64,000 bases of DNA from Poriferisodalis sp965116245 (GCA_965116245.1 OZ220497.1:744001-808000); one strand, 5' to 3'; counted from the first letter of the stretch, positions 7,919 to 17,269 are shown. Notes: a model not told the origin generated them from the letters alone. Made by a program: numbers and translations.

Positions 7919-9547
7919 TCAGTTGAGTCCGGCTCGCGCTGGCCCAAGCGCTTCAACCTGGCGCATCGCCGTGAGCGGCGTCAGCTCGGCCAGCGCTAAC
8001 GCTCCGGGCGCCAGGTCGCCGGGCATCGGGCCGTCGAGTAGCGGCTCGCCAGCCGTGTCGCGAACGCCACGTGTCGCTGTGCGGCCGTGCCAGTGTGCTG
8101 CGGCCGCTGCCCTTGCCAGTACGGACTTGGCCAGCCCAGCATTGGCCAGCCCAGCCTTAGCCAGCCCAGCCTTCGTCAGTCCAGACTTCGCTAACTGATC
8201 CTCGGATTCGGCTGGACCAGCGGACAGCACGGCTGCGAGCACGCCCGAGAGCACGTCGCCGGATCCAGCGGTCGCCAGGCGAGAGGTGCCCGAAGTAATC
8301 GCCAGCACTGTGGCCGCAGCCGTGGCCGATGGGGTGTCTGCGCCGCAGTCACCAGAGTCGGCAGCGCTGCGGACAGACGGGGCGGCCACAAGTGTGGTCG
8401 GACCCTTCAGCAGGGTGACTGCTTGGAACCGGTCTGCGGCCTGGCGCACCGCTTCGAACCGGTCGGCTGCGGGTGGTGCATCCATGAGCCGAGCAAACTC
8501 GCCATCGTGAGGGGTGAGGACAGTCGGCGCAGCCATCCCAGCGCGCGTCTGCAGGCACTCGGGATGTTCCGCCAGCGCCGTGAGAGCGTCGGCATCAACC
8601 ACCAGCGGTACGGGACACTCGGCGATAAAGCGAGCCATCTGAGCCAGAGATGTGGGGTCAGCGCCGACACCCGGCCCAATGACGGCTGCGCCGAATCTCT
8701 CTATCCCATCTAGAGCAGGTGCGGCCCATTCCCCAGGTCGGAGATCTCGGGCAATCGCTTCGATGGGCCGAGCAACATCGGCTGCGCGCAAGCCCGGCGA
8801 GCTGATTACCACCATGCCAGCACCTGCTTGCTGAGCGGCCGCACACACAAGATGTCCGGCGCCGCGCATCTGTGGCGAGCCTGCAATGACGCGCACTGCC
8901 CGACGCCACTTGTGATCTGTCGGTTCGGCGAACGGCAACACCGCTGCTGCGTCGGCGTCGGTGAACAGCCAAGACTTCGCGCCTGCGGTGTCAAGCCCGA
9001 TCGGAGCCAACTCCACCTTGCCAGCGGCGGCTGCTCCAGGGTGTAGTAGCAGCCCGGGCTTGAGCGCTCCGAACGTCACGGTCAACGCTGCTGGCCAGCT
9101 TCCGTGGTCAATGCCGGTTAGCGCATCTATGCCAGACGGGATGTCAACCGCTAGCACGGGTGCGGCGGGTACATGAGCAGCACCCCATGAACCGCGCAGG
9201 CCAGTTCCGTATGCAGCGTCAATGACGAGGTCCCATGACGTCGTGCCCGGCAACCGGGTACTGGATGTCTGGGCGCTGGATTCGGCCACGGCATCGAGCG
9301 CCTCTGGCGGCGCAGCTACGTGGCAGCGAGCACCCCATCGCGTTAGGGCTTTCGCGGCGACGCGTCCGTCTGCGCCGTTGTTTCCTTTGCCAGCAGCTAC
9401 CAACACCCGCCGACCGTAAGTGCCCCCCATCAATCGGCGAGCTGCGATGGCAACTGCCGCACCAGCACGGCCAATCAACACATCAGGGGGTTCTGGAGCG
9501 GCCGCATCTATGGCAGCCATTTCTGTGGGCGTAACAATCGGGATCAA
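7919..9547 (-). CDS. nnr: Bifunctional NAD(P)HX epimerase / ADP-dependent dehydratase
   Basis: Repairs hydrated NAD(P)H. The N-terminal YjeF_N epimerase domain (about residues 1-200, GKGNNGADGRVAA) is followed by a ribokinase-like dehydratase domain with VIGPGVGADP, VVDADALTAL, LTPHDGEFARL and TAGSGDVLSGVLAA. The gene starts with TTG; the next in-frame ATG nine codons in would cut the conserved TPTEMAAID start. The length of 542 residues exceeds the usual ~480-500 because of a late Ala/Lys/Gly repeat (SGLTKAGLAKAGLANAGLAK) after VLSAGPAESEDQ. It lies 16 bp after acpS, a common pairing. Confidence 0.95.
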   Translation of the reverse strand: MIPIVTPTEMAAIDAAAPEPPDVLIGRAGAAVAIAARRLMGGTYGRRVLVAAGKGNNGADGRVAAKALTRWGARCHVAAPPEALDAVAESSAQTSSTRLPGTTSWDLVIDAAYGTGLRGSWGAAHVPAAPVLAVDIPSGIDALTGIDHGSWPAALTVTFGALKPGLLLHPGAAAAGKVELAPIGLDTAGAKSWLFTDADAAAVLPFAEPTDHKWRRAVRVIAGSPQMRGAGHLVCAAAQQAGAGMVVISSPGLRAADVARPIEAIARDLRPGEWAAPALDGIERFGAAVIGPGVGADPTSLAQMARFIAECPVPLVVDADALTALAEHPECLQTRAGMAAPTVLTPHDGEFARLMDAPPAADRFEAVRQAADRFQAVTLLKGPTTLVAAPSVRSAADSGDCGADTPSATAAATVLAITSGTSRLATAGSGDVLSGVLAAVLSAGPAESEDQLAKSGLTKAGLAKAGLANAGLAKSVLARAAAAAHWHGRTATRGVRDTAGEPLLDGPMPGDLAPGALALAELTPLTAMRQVEALGPARAGLN

Positions 9548-9563
9548 TGCAATCGGCCGCTGT

Positions 9564-9932
9564 TCACTGGGCCAGCACCATGGCTGCGGCTATCGATTCG
9601 GTGTGGCTCAGCGTCACCTGCCACTCGGACAGGCCTGCGGCCGCCGCTCGGCGGGCCGCGAGGCCCCTAAGTACGAGTTCGGGGCGACCACTGGGTTGGC
9701 GTGCCACTTCAATGTCACGAAAGCGGCAAGCACCCAAGCCGACGCCCATCACCTTCATGACGGCTTCTTTTGCGGCGAACCTGGCAGCGAGGCGAGTGTC
9801 GGGGTTGGCAGCCCGATCGGCATAGGCGAGTTCGTCGTCGGTGAATAACCGATTGCGTATACCGCTGCGCCGTTTCAGCGCCGCGGCAAATCGCTCAACG
9901 TCCACAATGTCAAGCCCTATTGAAGTGGTCAC
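9564..9932 (-). CDS. acpS: Holo-[acyl-carrier-protein] synthase AcpS
   Basis: Transfers 4'-phosphopantetheine from CoA to acyl carrier protein. The 122-residue protein has the Mg-binding start MTTSIGLDIVDVERF and the second signature RFAAKEAVMKVMG, and ends with LSHTESIAAAMVLA. GTG start. It lies between glmS and nnr on the same strand with tight spacing (31 and 16 bp), consistent with one transcript. Confidence 0.96.
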   Translation of the reverse strand: MTTSIGLDIVDVERFAAALKRRSGIRNRLFTDDELAYADRAANPDTRLAARFAAKEAVMKVMGVGLGACRFRDIEVARQPSGRPELVLRGLAARRAAAAGLSEWQVTLSHTESIAAAMVLAQ

Positions 9933-9963
9933 GCGGCTACCGCCTCACTCAGCCGATCCCCGT

Positions 9964-12900
9964 CTAGTCCGGGGCTCGTTTAGTCGGGATTATCTCTGTG
10001 GACCCAGTGTCCGCAGCGCCAGTAGATGTTGGTTCCGCTTCGGCTGCGACACCTGCACCTAGCCAGTTGTCTGCGAGCACGTAGACGGGTCGGGTGAGCA
10101 AGTCAATGACACTGAGCGAACCGAGTACGTCGTCGCGGAACCAGGGAAGTGTCTCGGTGACCGCGTCGGCTAGTGCTCCGTAGCGGCCGCGGTAGCCCAT
10201 CAACACAGCGCGCATCACCGGGGCGCGTAATCGCTCCACGAAGCGACAGTGCAACAGCGTCAACCCAGTGGTGCTGCCGTCTTTTGTCTCGGGAATGTGG
10301 AGCACGGTGCGGCCGTCACTACCACGCGCCACGGTGACCTCACGTTCGTAGGCGGCACGGTGCTTGCTGCCTCGAAGCTGCGGGTTGGCCACCGTGCGCG
10401 ACTCAATGCCGAGTGCGGTGCCGCCCCGATCTGTCAACCAAATCGTGGCCTGCGGGCTGCTGGCCGAAGACACCTCGCCCTCAATGCGGTAGCGCGACCA
10501 ACCAGTGACCTCAGCGATGGCGGGATCAAGCGCCGCCAGTGTGCGCAGCGTGGCGTAGGACAGCCGATCCCTCGGCGCGCCAGCTTCCAGCGAGACGGCC
10601 ACCAGCTTTGATTGGAGCAGAGTCTCATCGGCACGCGAGATGCCCACGGTCACTGTCTTGGCTTGATGCTTGATGGTGTCCACCGGCCGCGTGAGCTCGT
10701 CAATAGCGAGGTTCAGTGCATCGGTGAAGTCGTCAATCACGACCGAGGGCAACCCCACCTTGCCCATGTCCGCTTGGTACATCTCTAACGGTGACGCGCC
10801 GACCGCGTAACGCAGGACCGCTGCTAGGCGCGCGGCTGTTCCCGCACGCAAATGCCCGTCATAGCTGCCTGCACGCACCCCGTCACGGAATCGCCTGGCC
10901 GGAACACTCATACGCTCAGCCAGCACGGCCAGGAGGTTCGCGCCTATTGCATGGGACGCTGCCGAGCTGTCGGCTTGAGCGTGCCTCGCCTGCGTGGACT
11001 GGTCCGAGCCCGCAGCCACACCCAGGGGCGTCGCAACCAGGGACTCAGCAAGCAGAGACTCGGTTTGGGCGCGCATCTCGCGCAGCGAATCGGCTAGCCC
11101 GTCAATCGTGAGAGCCGCCTCATAGGCGAACAGGTGACCAGCCGCGGTAGCCAGCACGAAATCCACTACTGGATGCACGGCTGGAACCTGCATCAACTCG
11201 GCAGCGGCATCAAAGCGTCCGCTGTCGGCGGAGGCCACCACGATTGGGGTCGCCCTGTGCGCCCGGTAGATCTCGACTTCCTTAGCGGCATCGTCAGCAA
11301 CCGAGCCGCTTAATCCGGTTGCACACACCCAGATGAGGGGCTCACAGGACAGGTCGATGTGCTTTTTGTCTTCGGTGTCGTCCTCAGCGACAGCGTGATA
11401 GCAGACTTCCGAGAGCTTGATGCGTATCTCGCGCGACGCAATCCGGTTCGCACCATTGCCCACGACAGCCCAATGACGATGGGCTCCCACGTGACGATGA
11501 GCGATCCGAGCGATCTCATCGTGCGAAGCGGTCACTGTTGCGAGCGCCTCGGGAAGTTCGCTTAGTGCATCTAGTAGCTCGCCGATGGCGCTGGCAGTCG
11601 CAGCGTCGCCGGGGCGAATTTCGGTAGCGATTGCGGCAGCTAGCAACCCGCAGGCCGCAACCTGCGCGTAGAAGGCCTTGGTGGAGGCGACTGACATTTC
11701 CACGTCGCGACCATCGGAGGTGTAGAGCACTCCGTCGGCTCGGTCCGTCAAGTCGCTACCACGGCGATTGACGATGGCCACCACAGCCGCTCCTCGAGCG
11801 CGAGCTAGATCGACCGTCCGATTGGTATCGGTCGTGGTGCCCGATTGGCTGACCGCCACGACCAGCGTGTCAGACAAGTCTGTGGTCATACCAAAGCCGC
11901 TGAACTCTGTGGCCAGCGCCGCCGTGACCTCAATGCCGCGTAAGGCATGCGAACGTGCCAAGAGATGCGTCAAGAAGTGCGGCAAGCTGGACGCTGCGGT
12001 AGCCGCTGTGCCCTGACCTATGGCCACAATGCGGCGTATAGAGCCTTCTCGCAGCCGTGACCTGACATCGGCGGGCAGGGCGTCGGAACCCAGGCGAGCC
12101 TTTCGCCCCGTTTGGGTCGTACCGATGCGGCCGCGCAGTGTGGATGCGAGCGACCTGGAAGCCTGGTTGATCTCCTTGAGCAGATAGTGGGGATAGTCGC
12201 CCCGATCAATGTCACGAGTAGTGACCTCAGCGGTGACGATGTCGTCTGCGGTGATTGGTAGTCGTGTGCCGTCGTAGGAGAAGTGCTGGATAGCCGCGCA
12301 CTGGGCCAGGGGCGGTTGATCAACGGCAGACTCAGGTGGCGCATTAATCAGCATGATCTGGCCGCGGCTGCCCACTGGGTTAGTCGAATCGGACGGAGTT
12401 TCGCCATCCAAGCGGACATATTGGCGGCATTCCTCGACCAGGCCGTAGGGCTCGCTGGCTACGACGTAGGCCGAGTCCGCGGCGCCCACATAGAGAGCTT
12501 GCCCACTTCCTCGCAGTGCTAACGCCAAGGTGTCCGGCATCTCGCTGGCATGGGCTGCGATGGCCACCGAACCCTCAAAGCTGGCGACCGTGTCGGCAAA
12601 TGCCTGCCGCAACTGGTCTGGCTGGTCTGGCTGGTCCGCCTGGTGTGGCTGTATTGACTGGTCTGGCTGGTCGGCCTGGTTTGGCTGTGTTGCCTGGTGT
12701 GGCGCAGCTCCCGAGCGCTGGCCAGCCGAACTCGCGGCCAAGGCTTGATGCAGCATCGTTGGTACGACTTTGGCGTCGGTAGTGATCTCGGGAGCGATCT
12801 GCAAACGTCGTTGCGCAATCAAATCGGCATAGTTGTCCACGTCGCCATTGAGAACAGCGGCAACGTGCGAAACGTTGCCGCCAAGCAACCCAGCAACGCG

Positions 12901-13896
12901 CGAAACGTTGCCGCCAAGCAACCCAGCAACGCGCGAAACGTCGCTGTCGAGTGTTTCAGCAGTTTGTGTGGTCGGCTCTGTGAGCGTTACCGCGTCAAGC
13001 GGATGTGCGTTGGGTACCGAGACAATGCCGACGCTGGCCCAACGAGTGTGACCCAACACCACGGCGCGAGCACCTTGCGCGGCTAGAGCCCAGCGCAGCA
13101 GGCTGTCGTCACGGATCTGGGCCCGCAACGCCGCCGTGTTGTCGCCAAGTTCTCCAATTTCTGAGGCGGTCTTGTAGACAAAGGCGACGCCGTTGCCTGT
13201 ATCGCGCACTGCGCCAGCCCCGAAGAGCTGGTCAGTGAGTCGTCGGCTGCCAGCGCCGTGCGAGTGCGAGTGCGAGTCGAGATGCGCTCCGTACACGAAT
13301 ACCTGTAGCCCGGCCGAGTCTCGTCCGCGAACCTCGAGACGATCCAGTGCCGACAGGGCCACCTGTATTGACCAGAGTCCAGCCAAAGCGGGCTGCGGGG
13401 GCGTACCACCCTCCCAGAGCGCGACTATCTCTCGCGCCGTCCGTAGACGATCTCTGCGCAGTGCAAAGGCGTGGTCTTTGACTTCGCTCAATGCGGCCGT
13501 AATTCGCTCAATGCGGACGCTGTTGTGCTCGTTGTGGCCGCTGTGCTGGTTGTGGTTGCTCAGTACTCCCCCCGAATCAACCGCAGCGTCGATGTCGCCC
13601 ACGAGCCCGTCCACTACAGACAAGGCCGTCTCGACTTCCAGCGCGCACTTGGCATCGGAAATCAGCAAGCGCACACCGGGCAGAGATCGCAACTGCTCGT
13701 CGGCGCTTCTCAATAGTGCGCCAGCAGCCTCGAGTCTCTCGACTAGGTGGTTGCCGTCTTTCGGTTCAACCAATTTGCACTCGGACACAGCCATCGCGAG
13801 CACATCTGTGGCTTCTTGCAGCAGGGGAAAAACTGCGCCGGTTTCCAACGCAAGCCGGTCGTCGCGGCGACCGATGACTGCCACAATCCCGCACAC
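9964..13896 (-). CDS. glmS: Giant GlmS-like protein: class II amidotransferase + two SIS domains
   Basis: Predicted glutamine:fructose-6-phosphate aminotransferase, but 1310 residues instead of about 610. After the GTG start comes the nucleophile Cys2 in MCGIVAVIG. The next conserved block (LEVRGRDSAGL) is only near residue 195, so about 165 residues are inserted there. GHTRWASVG (~280) and NGDVDNYADL (~352) complete the glutaminase half. The first SIS domain is near 619-760 (SQSGTTTDT) and the second near 809-950. The last ~350 residues are not recognised. Two repeat-encoded, low-complexity stretches lie in the middle. It follows glmM with one plus-strand gene between, supporting a UDP-GlcNAc role; a paralogue with a different sugar substrate remains possible. 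Confidence 0.82.
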   Translation of the reverse strand: MCGIVAVIGRRDDRLALETGAVFPLLQEATDVLAMAVSECKLVEPKDGNHLVERLEAAGALLRSADEQLRSLPGVRLLISDAKCALEVETALSVVDGLVGDIDAAVDSGGVLSNHNQHSGHNEHNSVRIERITAALSEVKDHAFALRRDRLRTAREIVALWEGGTPPQPALAGLWSIQVALSALDRLEVRGRDSAGLQVFVYGAHLDSHSHSHGAGSRRLTDQLFGAGAVRDTGNGVAFVYKTASEIGELGDNTAALRAQIRDDSLLRWALAAQGARAVVLGHTRWASVGIVSVPNAHPLDAVTLTEPTTQTAETLDSDVSRVAGLLGGNVSRVAGLLGGNVSHVAAVLNGDVDNYADLIAQRRLQIAPEITTDAKVVPTMLHQALAASSAGQRSGAAPHQATQPNQADQPDQSIQPHQADQPDQPDQLRQAFADTVASFEGSVAIAAHASEMPDTLALALRGSGQALYVGAADSAYVVASEPYGLVEECRQYVRLDGETPSDSTNPVGSRGQIMLINAPPESAVDQPPLAQCAAIQHFSYDGTRLPITADDIVTAEVTTRDIDRGDYPHYLLKEINQASRSLASTLRGRIGTTQTGRKARLGSDALPADVRSRLREGSIRRIVAIGQGTAATAASSLPHFLTHLLARSHALRGIEVTAALATEFSGFGMTTDLSDTLVVAVSQSGTTTDTNRTVDLARARGAAVVAIVNRRGSDLTDRADGVLYTSDGRDVEMSVASTKAFYAQVAACGLLAAAIATEIRPGDAATASAIGELLDALSELPEALATVTASHDEIARIAHRHVGAHRHWAVVGNGANRIASREIRIKLSEVCYHAVAEDDTEDKKHIDLSCEPLIWVCATGLSGSVADDAAKEVEIYRAHRATPIVVASADSGRFDAAAELMQVPAVHPVVDFVLATAAGHLFAYEAALTIDGLADSLREMRAQTESLLAESLVATPLGVAAGSDQSTQARHAQADSSAASHAIGANLLAVLAERMSVPARRFRDGVRAGSYDGHLRAGTAARLAAVLRYAVGASPLEMYQADMGKVGLPSVVIDDFTDALNLAIDELTRPVDTIKHQAKTVTVGISRADETLLQSKLVAVSLEAGAPRDRLSYATLRTLAALDPAIAEVTGWSRYRIEGEVSSASSPQATIWLTDRGGTALGIESRTVANPQLRGSKHRAAYEREVTVARGSDGRTVLHIPETKDGSTTGLTLLHCRFVERLRAPVMRAVLMGYRGRYGALADAVTETLPWFRDDVLGSLSVIDLLTRPVYVLADNWLGAGVAAEAEPTSTGAADTGSTEIIPTKRAPD
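12619..12702. repeat. 15-bp-type repeats inside glmS (Asp/Gln/Pro-rich linker)
   Basis: Variants of CTGGTCTGGCTGGTC / CTGGTTTGGCTGTGT recur about five to six times in frame. They encode a His/Gln/Ala/Asp/Pro-rich linker (QPDQSIQPHQADQPDQPDQ-like) in the region between the glutaminase and SIS parts. Confidence 0.8.
12841..12946. repeat. 33-bp in-frame tandem repeat inside glmS
   Basis: The unit beginning AAACGTTGCCGCCAAGCAAC (33 bp) is present twice almost perfectly, plus flanking partial copies. It encodes LLGGNVSRVAG repeated in tandem. It is a multiple of three, so the frame is kept. Confidence 0.9.
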
Positions 13897-13927
13897 ACAA
13901 CCGAGGGTACCGAGCGCCTCATTTGGA

Positions 13928-13973
13928 GTTGAGGCGGCCCGGAGTTGAGGCGACCCGGAGTTGAGGCGACCGG
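13928..13973. repeat. 16-bp tandem repeat (x3) upstream of glmS
   Basis: Units GTTGAGGCGGCCCGGA, GTTGAGGCGACCCGGA and GTTGAGGCGACCGG in the 178-bp divergent spacer between glmS and the dioxygenase gene. The spacer must hold both promoters; I could not assign them. Confidence 0.93.
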
Positions 13974-14074
13974 CGCGTCACGGCTGTCAGCCGACGGTGC
14001 CGCTGCGTGATTAGATGTTGCCGTAGGTGTCTGATGTGGATACTGGCTCATTGGAATTTCTAGGGGGAATCGCC

Positions 14075-14998
14075 ATGGCCATAAGGGGAGTGATGCGCGC
14101 TGGCTACGTCCAGTTGCGTTGCACCGACATGGAAGCGTCCATCGTCCACTATCGAGATCGGGTAGGTCTTTCGGTTGCGGGGACGGGCGACGACGGTCGC
14201 GTCTACTTGAAGGCGTACGACGAGTTTGACCACCACAGCGTCGTGCTGCGGCCAGCCGACCAGCCCGGCATGGACTTCATGGGATTCAAAGTCCGTAACG
14301 ACGCGGACCTCAGCGAGTTGACCGAGCGGCTATATGAGCACGGTGTTGAGGTGGAGCACCTGGAGCCGGGATCACAACCCGGGCTAGGTCGGGTGGTCAG
14401 CTTTCAGATACCGGCAGGGCACACGATCCACTTGTACGCCGACATGGCTATTGCCGACAAGACACCACCGACGCACAACCCCGACGTGTGGGATGAAGAA
14501 CCTCGCGGGATGCGGGCCACCAGGATGGATCACTGCCTGCTCTACGGTCCCAACATCGCCGAGACTGTCGAACTGTTCACACAGGTGCTGGACTTTGAAC
14601 TCGCCGAAGTAGTCAAGGCACCCGATGGGTCCTACATAGCGCCGTTCCTCACGTGCGCCAGCAAGGCTCACGACGTGGCGTTCGTGGCTGCTGACGAGCC
14701 CGGCATCTTCCACCACGTCTCGTTCTACTTGGAGAGCTGGAACGATGTGGCTCATGCCGGTGACGTGATGAGCCGCTACGACATCCCCGTTGATATCGGC
14801 CCAACACGGCACGGCATTACTCGCGGTCAGACCATTTACTTCTGGGATCCATCGGGCAACCGCAACGAGGTGTTCTCGGGCGGCTATATCTACTTTCCCG
14901 ATGTCCCTCAGCGGACATGGGATGCCGAACAGTTGGGCAAAGGCGTCTTCTACGTTGACCGTCGGCTCAACGAAGCGTTCCTGAACGTCTACACCTGA
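14075..14998 (+). CDS. Catechol 2,3-dioxygenase (extradiol, VOC fold)
   Basis: Fe(II)-dependent meta-cleavage of catechol-type rings. The chosen ATG (MAIRGVMRAGYVQLR) has AGGGGG about 8 nt upstream and gives 307 residues, the length of XylE-type enzymes; an upstream GTG/ATG is possible. Iron ligands line up in order: His in MDHCLLYG (~152), His in FHHVSFYLE (~214), Glu in NRNEVFSGGY (~264). HGITRGQTIYFWDPSGN is the extradiol signature. It stands alone on the plus strand between glmM and glmS, without other meta-pathway genes, so the physiological substrate is uncertain. Confidence 0.93.
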   Translation: MAIRGVMRAGYVQLRCTDMEASIVHYRDRVGLSVAGTGDDGRVYLKAYDEFDHHSVVLRPADQPGMDFMGFKVRNDADLSELTERLYEHGVEVEHLEPGSQPGLGRVVSFQIPAGHTIHLYADMAIADKTPPTHNPDVWDEEPRGMRATRMDHCLLYGPNIAETVELFTQVLDFELAEVVKAPDGSYIAPFLTCASKAHDVAFVAADEPGIFHHVSFYLESWNDVAHAGDVMSRYDIPVDIGPTRHGITRGQTIYFWDPSGNRNEVFSGGYIYFPDVPQRTWDAEQLGKGVFYVDRRLNEAFLNVYT

Positions 14999-15040
14999 TA
15001 GCGCGCAACCTGCGCTACCGGCGACGCCTCAGTCGGTTCG

Positions 15041-15082
15041 CTGGGCAGCCCCTACTGGACAGCCCCTACTGGACAGCCCTTA
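15041..15082. repeat. 14-bp stop-containing tandem repeat at the glmM 3' end
   Basis: On the minus strand the glmM stop begins an array: TAAGGGCTGTCCAG, TAGGGGCTGTCCAG, TAGGGGCTGCCCAG. Stops at 15080-15082, 15066-15068 and 15052-15054 are exactly 14 bp apart, so each falls in a different frame. Confidence 0.95.
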
Positions 15083-16618
15083 GTGGGCAGCCTCGTCTGC
15101 GGTGTCCATGCGCGTGGCCACTAGCGCCACGAGACGATCCGCCAGCTCGTGGGCGGCTTGTTGCGTCGGGGCCTCGACCATGACTCGAATGACGGGCTCG
15201 GTGCCGCTTGGGCGCACCAGCACCCGCACCTGCGGACCCGCTCGCGCGGCTAGGTCATCTACCGCACGCCGAACCGAGTTGGTAAGCGATGCCGGTCGCA
15301 TCGACACGCTGCGGAGCACTTGCGGAGCTGCCTGCATCGCCCTATGTGCTAGCTGAGCGCTCGTGCGTGACGAGTCCTCGGCACAGCGTCTAGCGATGAG
15401 GTCAACCAGGTGTACCGCGCTACGCAGCCCGTCGCCGGTGGTTGCCTCGCGCCGAAAAACAATATGGCCTGATTGCTCACCGCCCAAGCTGTGGTGTCCA
15501 GCGTCCAGTGCTTCAAGCACTGCTCGGTCACCTACCGCTGTTTCAACCACTGTGATATTGGCCGCCTTCATCGCCTGGCGCAGTCCCAGATTGGACATCA
15601 CTGTCACAACGAGCGTGTTGCCCCGGAGCAGACCGCGCTCGTCCAGGTCAACAGCGAACAACGCCATTAGACGATCTCCGTCAATGACTAGTCCGTCGCT
15701 ATCGACGGCGATTAACCGGTCGCCGTCCCCGTCGAACGCCAAGCCGATGTCGGCGCCGAGGTTCAGCACTGCTGCTCGCAGCGCATCAGGCCGCACCGAA
15801 CCGCAGCCTTCGTTAATGTTGCGGCCATCGGGATCACAGAAGATGGCTGTTACTTGAGCGCCGAGCCGCTGCAGCACTACGGGCGCAAGCGATGAGCTTG
15901 CGCCGTTGGCGCCGTCCACCACTGCGTGTACGCCGTCAAGCGAGCGGCCACCGATGGCCTCACGCAGCGACGCTTCGTAGGCGTGATGCACAAGGGTTAG
16001 CGAGTCCGCAAAGGCCGACGCATTCCCGATCGTCGCTGAGTCAATGAGGCAATCAGCACGAGTGGGCGGATAAGGAGGGTCGCCGCCAGTTTGAGCGTCG
16101 CCGAGCTGGCCTCCAGCCAGGGGGCCAAAGCCAAGTTGGTTACCGTCAAGCTGGGCGGAGCCAAGTTGTACGCGGCGAGCTAGGTCTGTGGCCGAGGGCC
16201 GCTCGGCGTGGGTAAGCCCCAGATCGCGGAGGCACTGCGCGACCGCATGCTGGGTGGTGTCGTTGAGTTTCAGGCCTCCGGGGGCGAACAGCTTGATGCC
16301 ATTGTCGTGCCATGGGTTGTGAGACGCCGAGACCATGACACCAGCCGTGTTGAGATGCTGAGCTGCGAACGCCACGACCGGAGTGGGAACGATGCCGAGG
16401 TCAATCACTTGCGCGCCAGTTGCGCGTAGACCGCCAACTAGAGCGGATTGCAGAGCGAAACCAGACTCTCGAGTATCACGGCCAACTACCCACTGAGCAG
16501 CGTTCTTGTCCGCGAACAATGCTCGATTGGCGGCTCGCCCGATTCCATGAGCTACTACTTCGTCAAGTTCTGCGAATGCCAGTCCACGAACGCCGTCGGT
16601 GCCGAATATGAGTTCCAC
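15080..16618 (-). CDS. glmM: Phosphoglucosamine mutase GlmM
   Basis: Interconverts glucosamine-6-phosphate and glucosamine-1-phosphate for UDP-GlcNAc. It starts MELIFGTDGVRG; the phosphoserine is S99 in VSASHNP; the metal loop FDGDGDR and the phosphate-binding RPSGTEPVIRVMVE are present. The length of 512 residues exceeds the usual ~450. The extra length is an insert around residues 145-200 (LGSAQLDGNQLGFGPLAGGQ-like, then PPYPPTR) that looks repeat-derived. It lies downstream of rpsI in the conserved actinobacterial rplM-rpsI-glmM order. Confidence 0.96.
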   Translation of the reverse strand: MELIFGTDGVRGLAFAELDEVVAHGIGRAANRALFADKNAAQWVVGRDTRESGFALQSALVGGLRATGAQVIDLGIVPTPVVAFAAQHLNTAGVMVSASHNPWHDNGIKLFAPGGLKLNDTTQHAVAQCLRDLGLTHAERPSATDLARRVQLGSAQLDGNQLGFGPLAGGQLGDAQTGGDPPYPPTRADCLIDSATIGNASAFADSLTLVHHAYEASLREAIGGRSLDGVHAVVDGANGASSSLAPVVLQRLGAQVTAIFCDPDGRNINEGCGSVRPDALRAAVLNLGADIGLAFDGDGDRLIAVDSDGLVIDGDRLMALFAVDLDERGLLRGNTLVVTVMSNLGLRQAMKAANITVVETAVGDRAVLEALDAGHHSLGGEQSGHIVFRREATTGDGLRSAVHLVDLIARRCAEDSSRTSAQLAHRAMQAAPQVLRSVSMRPASLTNSVRRAVDDLAARAGPQVRVLVRPSGTEPVIRVMVEAPTQQAAHELADRLVALVATRMDTADEAAH

Positions 16619-16790
16619 TGCGTCTCAAGTAGCTGTCATTTGGGTAATAGGAACTTAGGCGATAGCGCCTCAAGTGGGTGGGACGTGAGTGCCTGTTACC
16701 CGCTTCGTAGCAGTTGGGCTGTCTGAGATCCCAGAGGTTGGCGTGGCGGCTCCTTGGCGCTCTAGGTCCGTAGCGTCCCGAGTTTAGAGT

Positions 16791-16880
16791 GTCCGGGTCT
16801 CTAGCATCCGGGTCTCTAGCATCCGGGTCTCTAGCATCCGGGTCTCTAGCATCCGGGTCTCTAGTATCCGGCGTTTCTAG
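16791..16880. repeat. 15-bp stop-containing tandem repeat (x6) at the rpsI 3' end
   Basis: Four nearly perfect units of ATCCGGGTCTCTAGC with diverged end copies. On the minus strand each unit carries TAG; the first is the rpsI stop (16877-16879), followed by TAGs at 16861, 16846, 16831, 16816 and 16801 (spacing 16 then 15). The rest of the 258-bp rpsI-glmM spacer shows no gene. Confidence 0.97.
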
Positions 16881-17269
16881 CGCTTTGAGTACTGAGGCGC
16901 CTTGCGTGCCTTCTTTAGGCCGTACTTTTTGGATTCCTTCTTGCGGTCATCGCGGTGCAACATGCCAGCCGACTTCAGCGTTGACCGCATCTCGGGATCA
17001 ATCACGAGTAATGAGCGCGCAATCCCCAGGCGCAAGGCGCCAGCTTGGCCCGCGACACCGCCACCATCCACTGTTGCGCTGACGTCGTAGCTCTCTGATG
17101 TGTCGGTTAGACGCAGCGGTGCGGTGATCTCCATGCGATGGACCGAGGAAGCAAAGTACTCCTCAAATGGGCGGCCATTCACTGAGATGCTGCCGCTACC
17201 GGGCAGCAGTCTCACTCGAGCGACAGCGTGTTTGCGGCGGCCTGTGGTCTGCGTCAACGGAGCGGGCAC
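16877..17269 (-). CDS. rpsI: 30S ribosomal protein S9 (uS9)
   Basis: Small-subunit protein whose C-terminal tail reaches the P-site tRNA. The 130-residue protein has TTGRRKHAVARVRL at the N-terminus, VDGGGVAGQAGALRLGIARSL in the core and the conserved basic end KKYGLKKARKAPQYSKR. It starts with GTG; no better ATG exists, although the frame stays open upstream. It follows rplM by 71 bp in the usual L13-S9 pair. Confidence 0.96.
   Translation of the reverse strand: MPAPLTQTTGRRKHAVARVRLLPGSGSISVNGRPFEEYFASSVHRMEITAPLRLTDTSESYDVSATVDGGGVAGQAGALRLGIARSLLVIDPEMRSTLKSAGMLHRDDRKKESKKYGLKKARKAPQYSKR

Noticed and set aside
13193..13948. 251-codon plus-strand open frame opposite glmS
   Set aside because: Ser/Arg/Pro-rich shadow frame; the minus strand encodes recognisable amidotransferase motifs over the same region.
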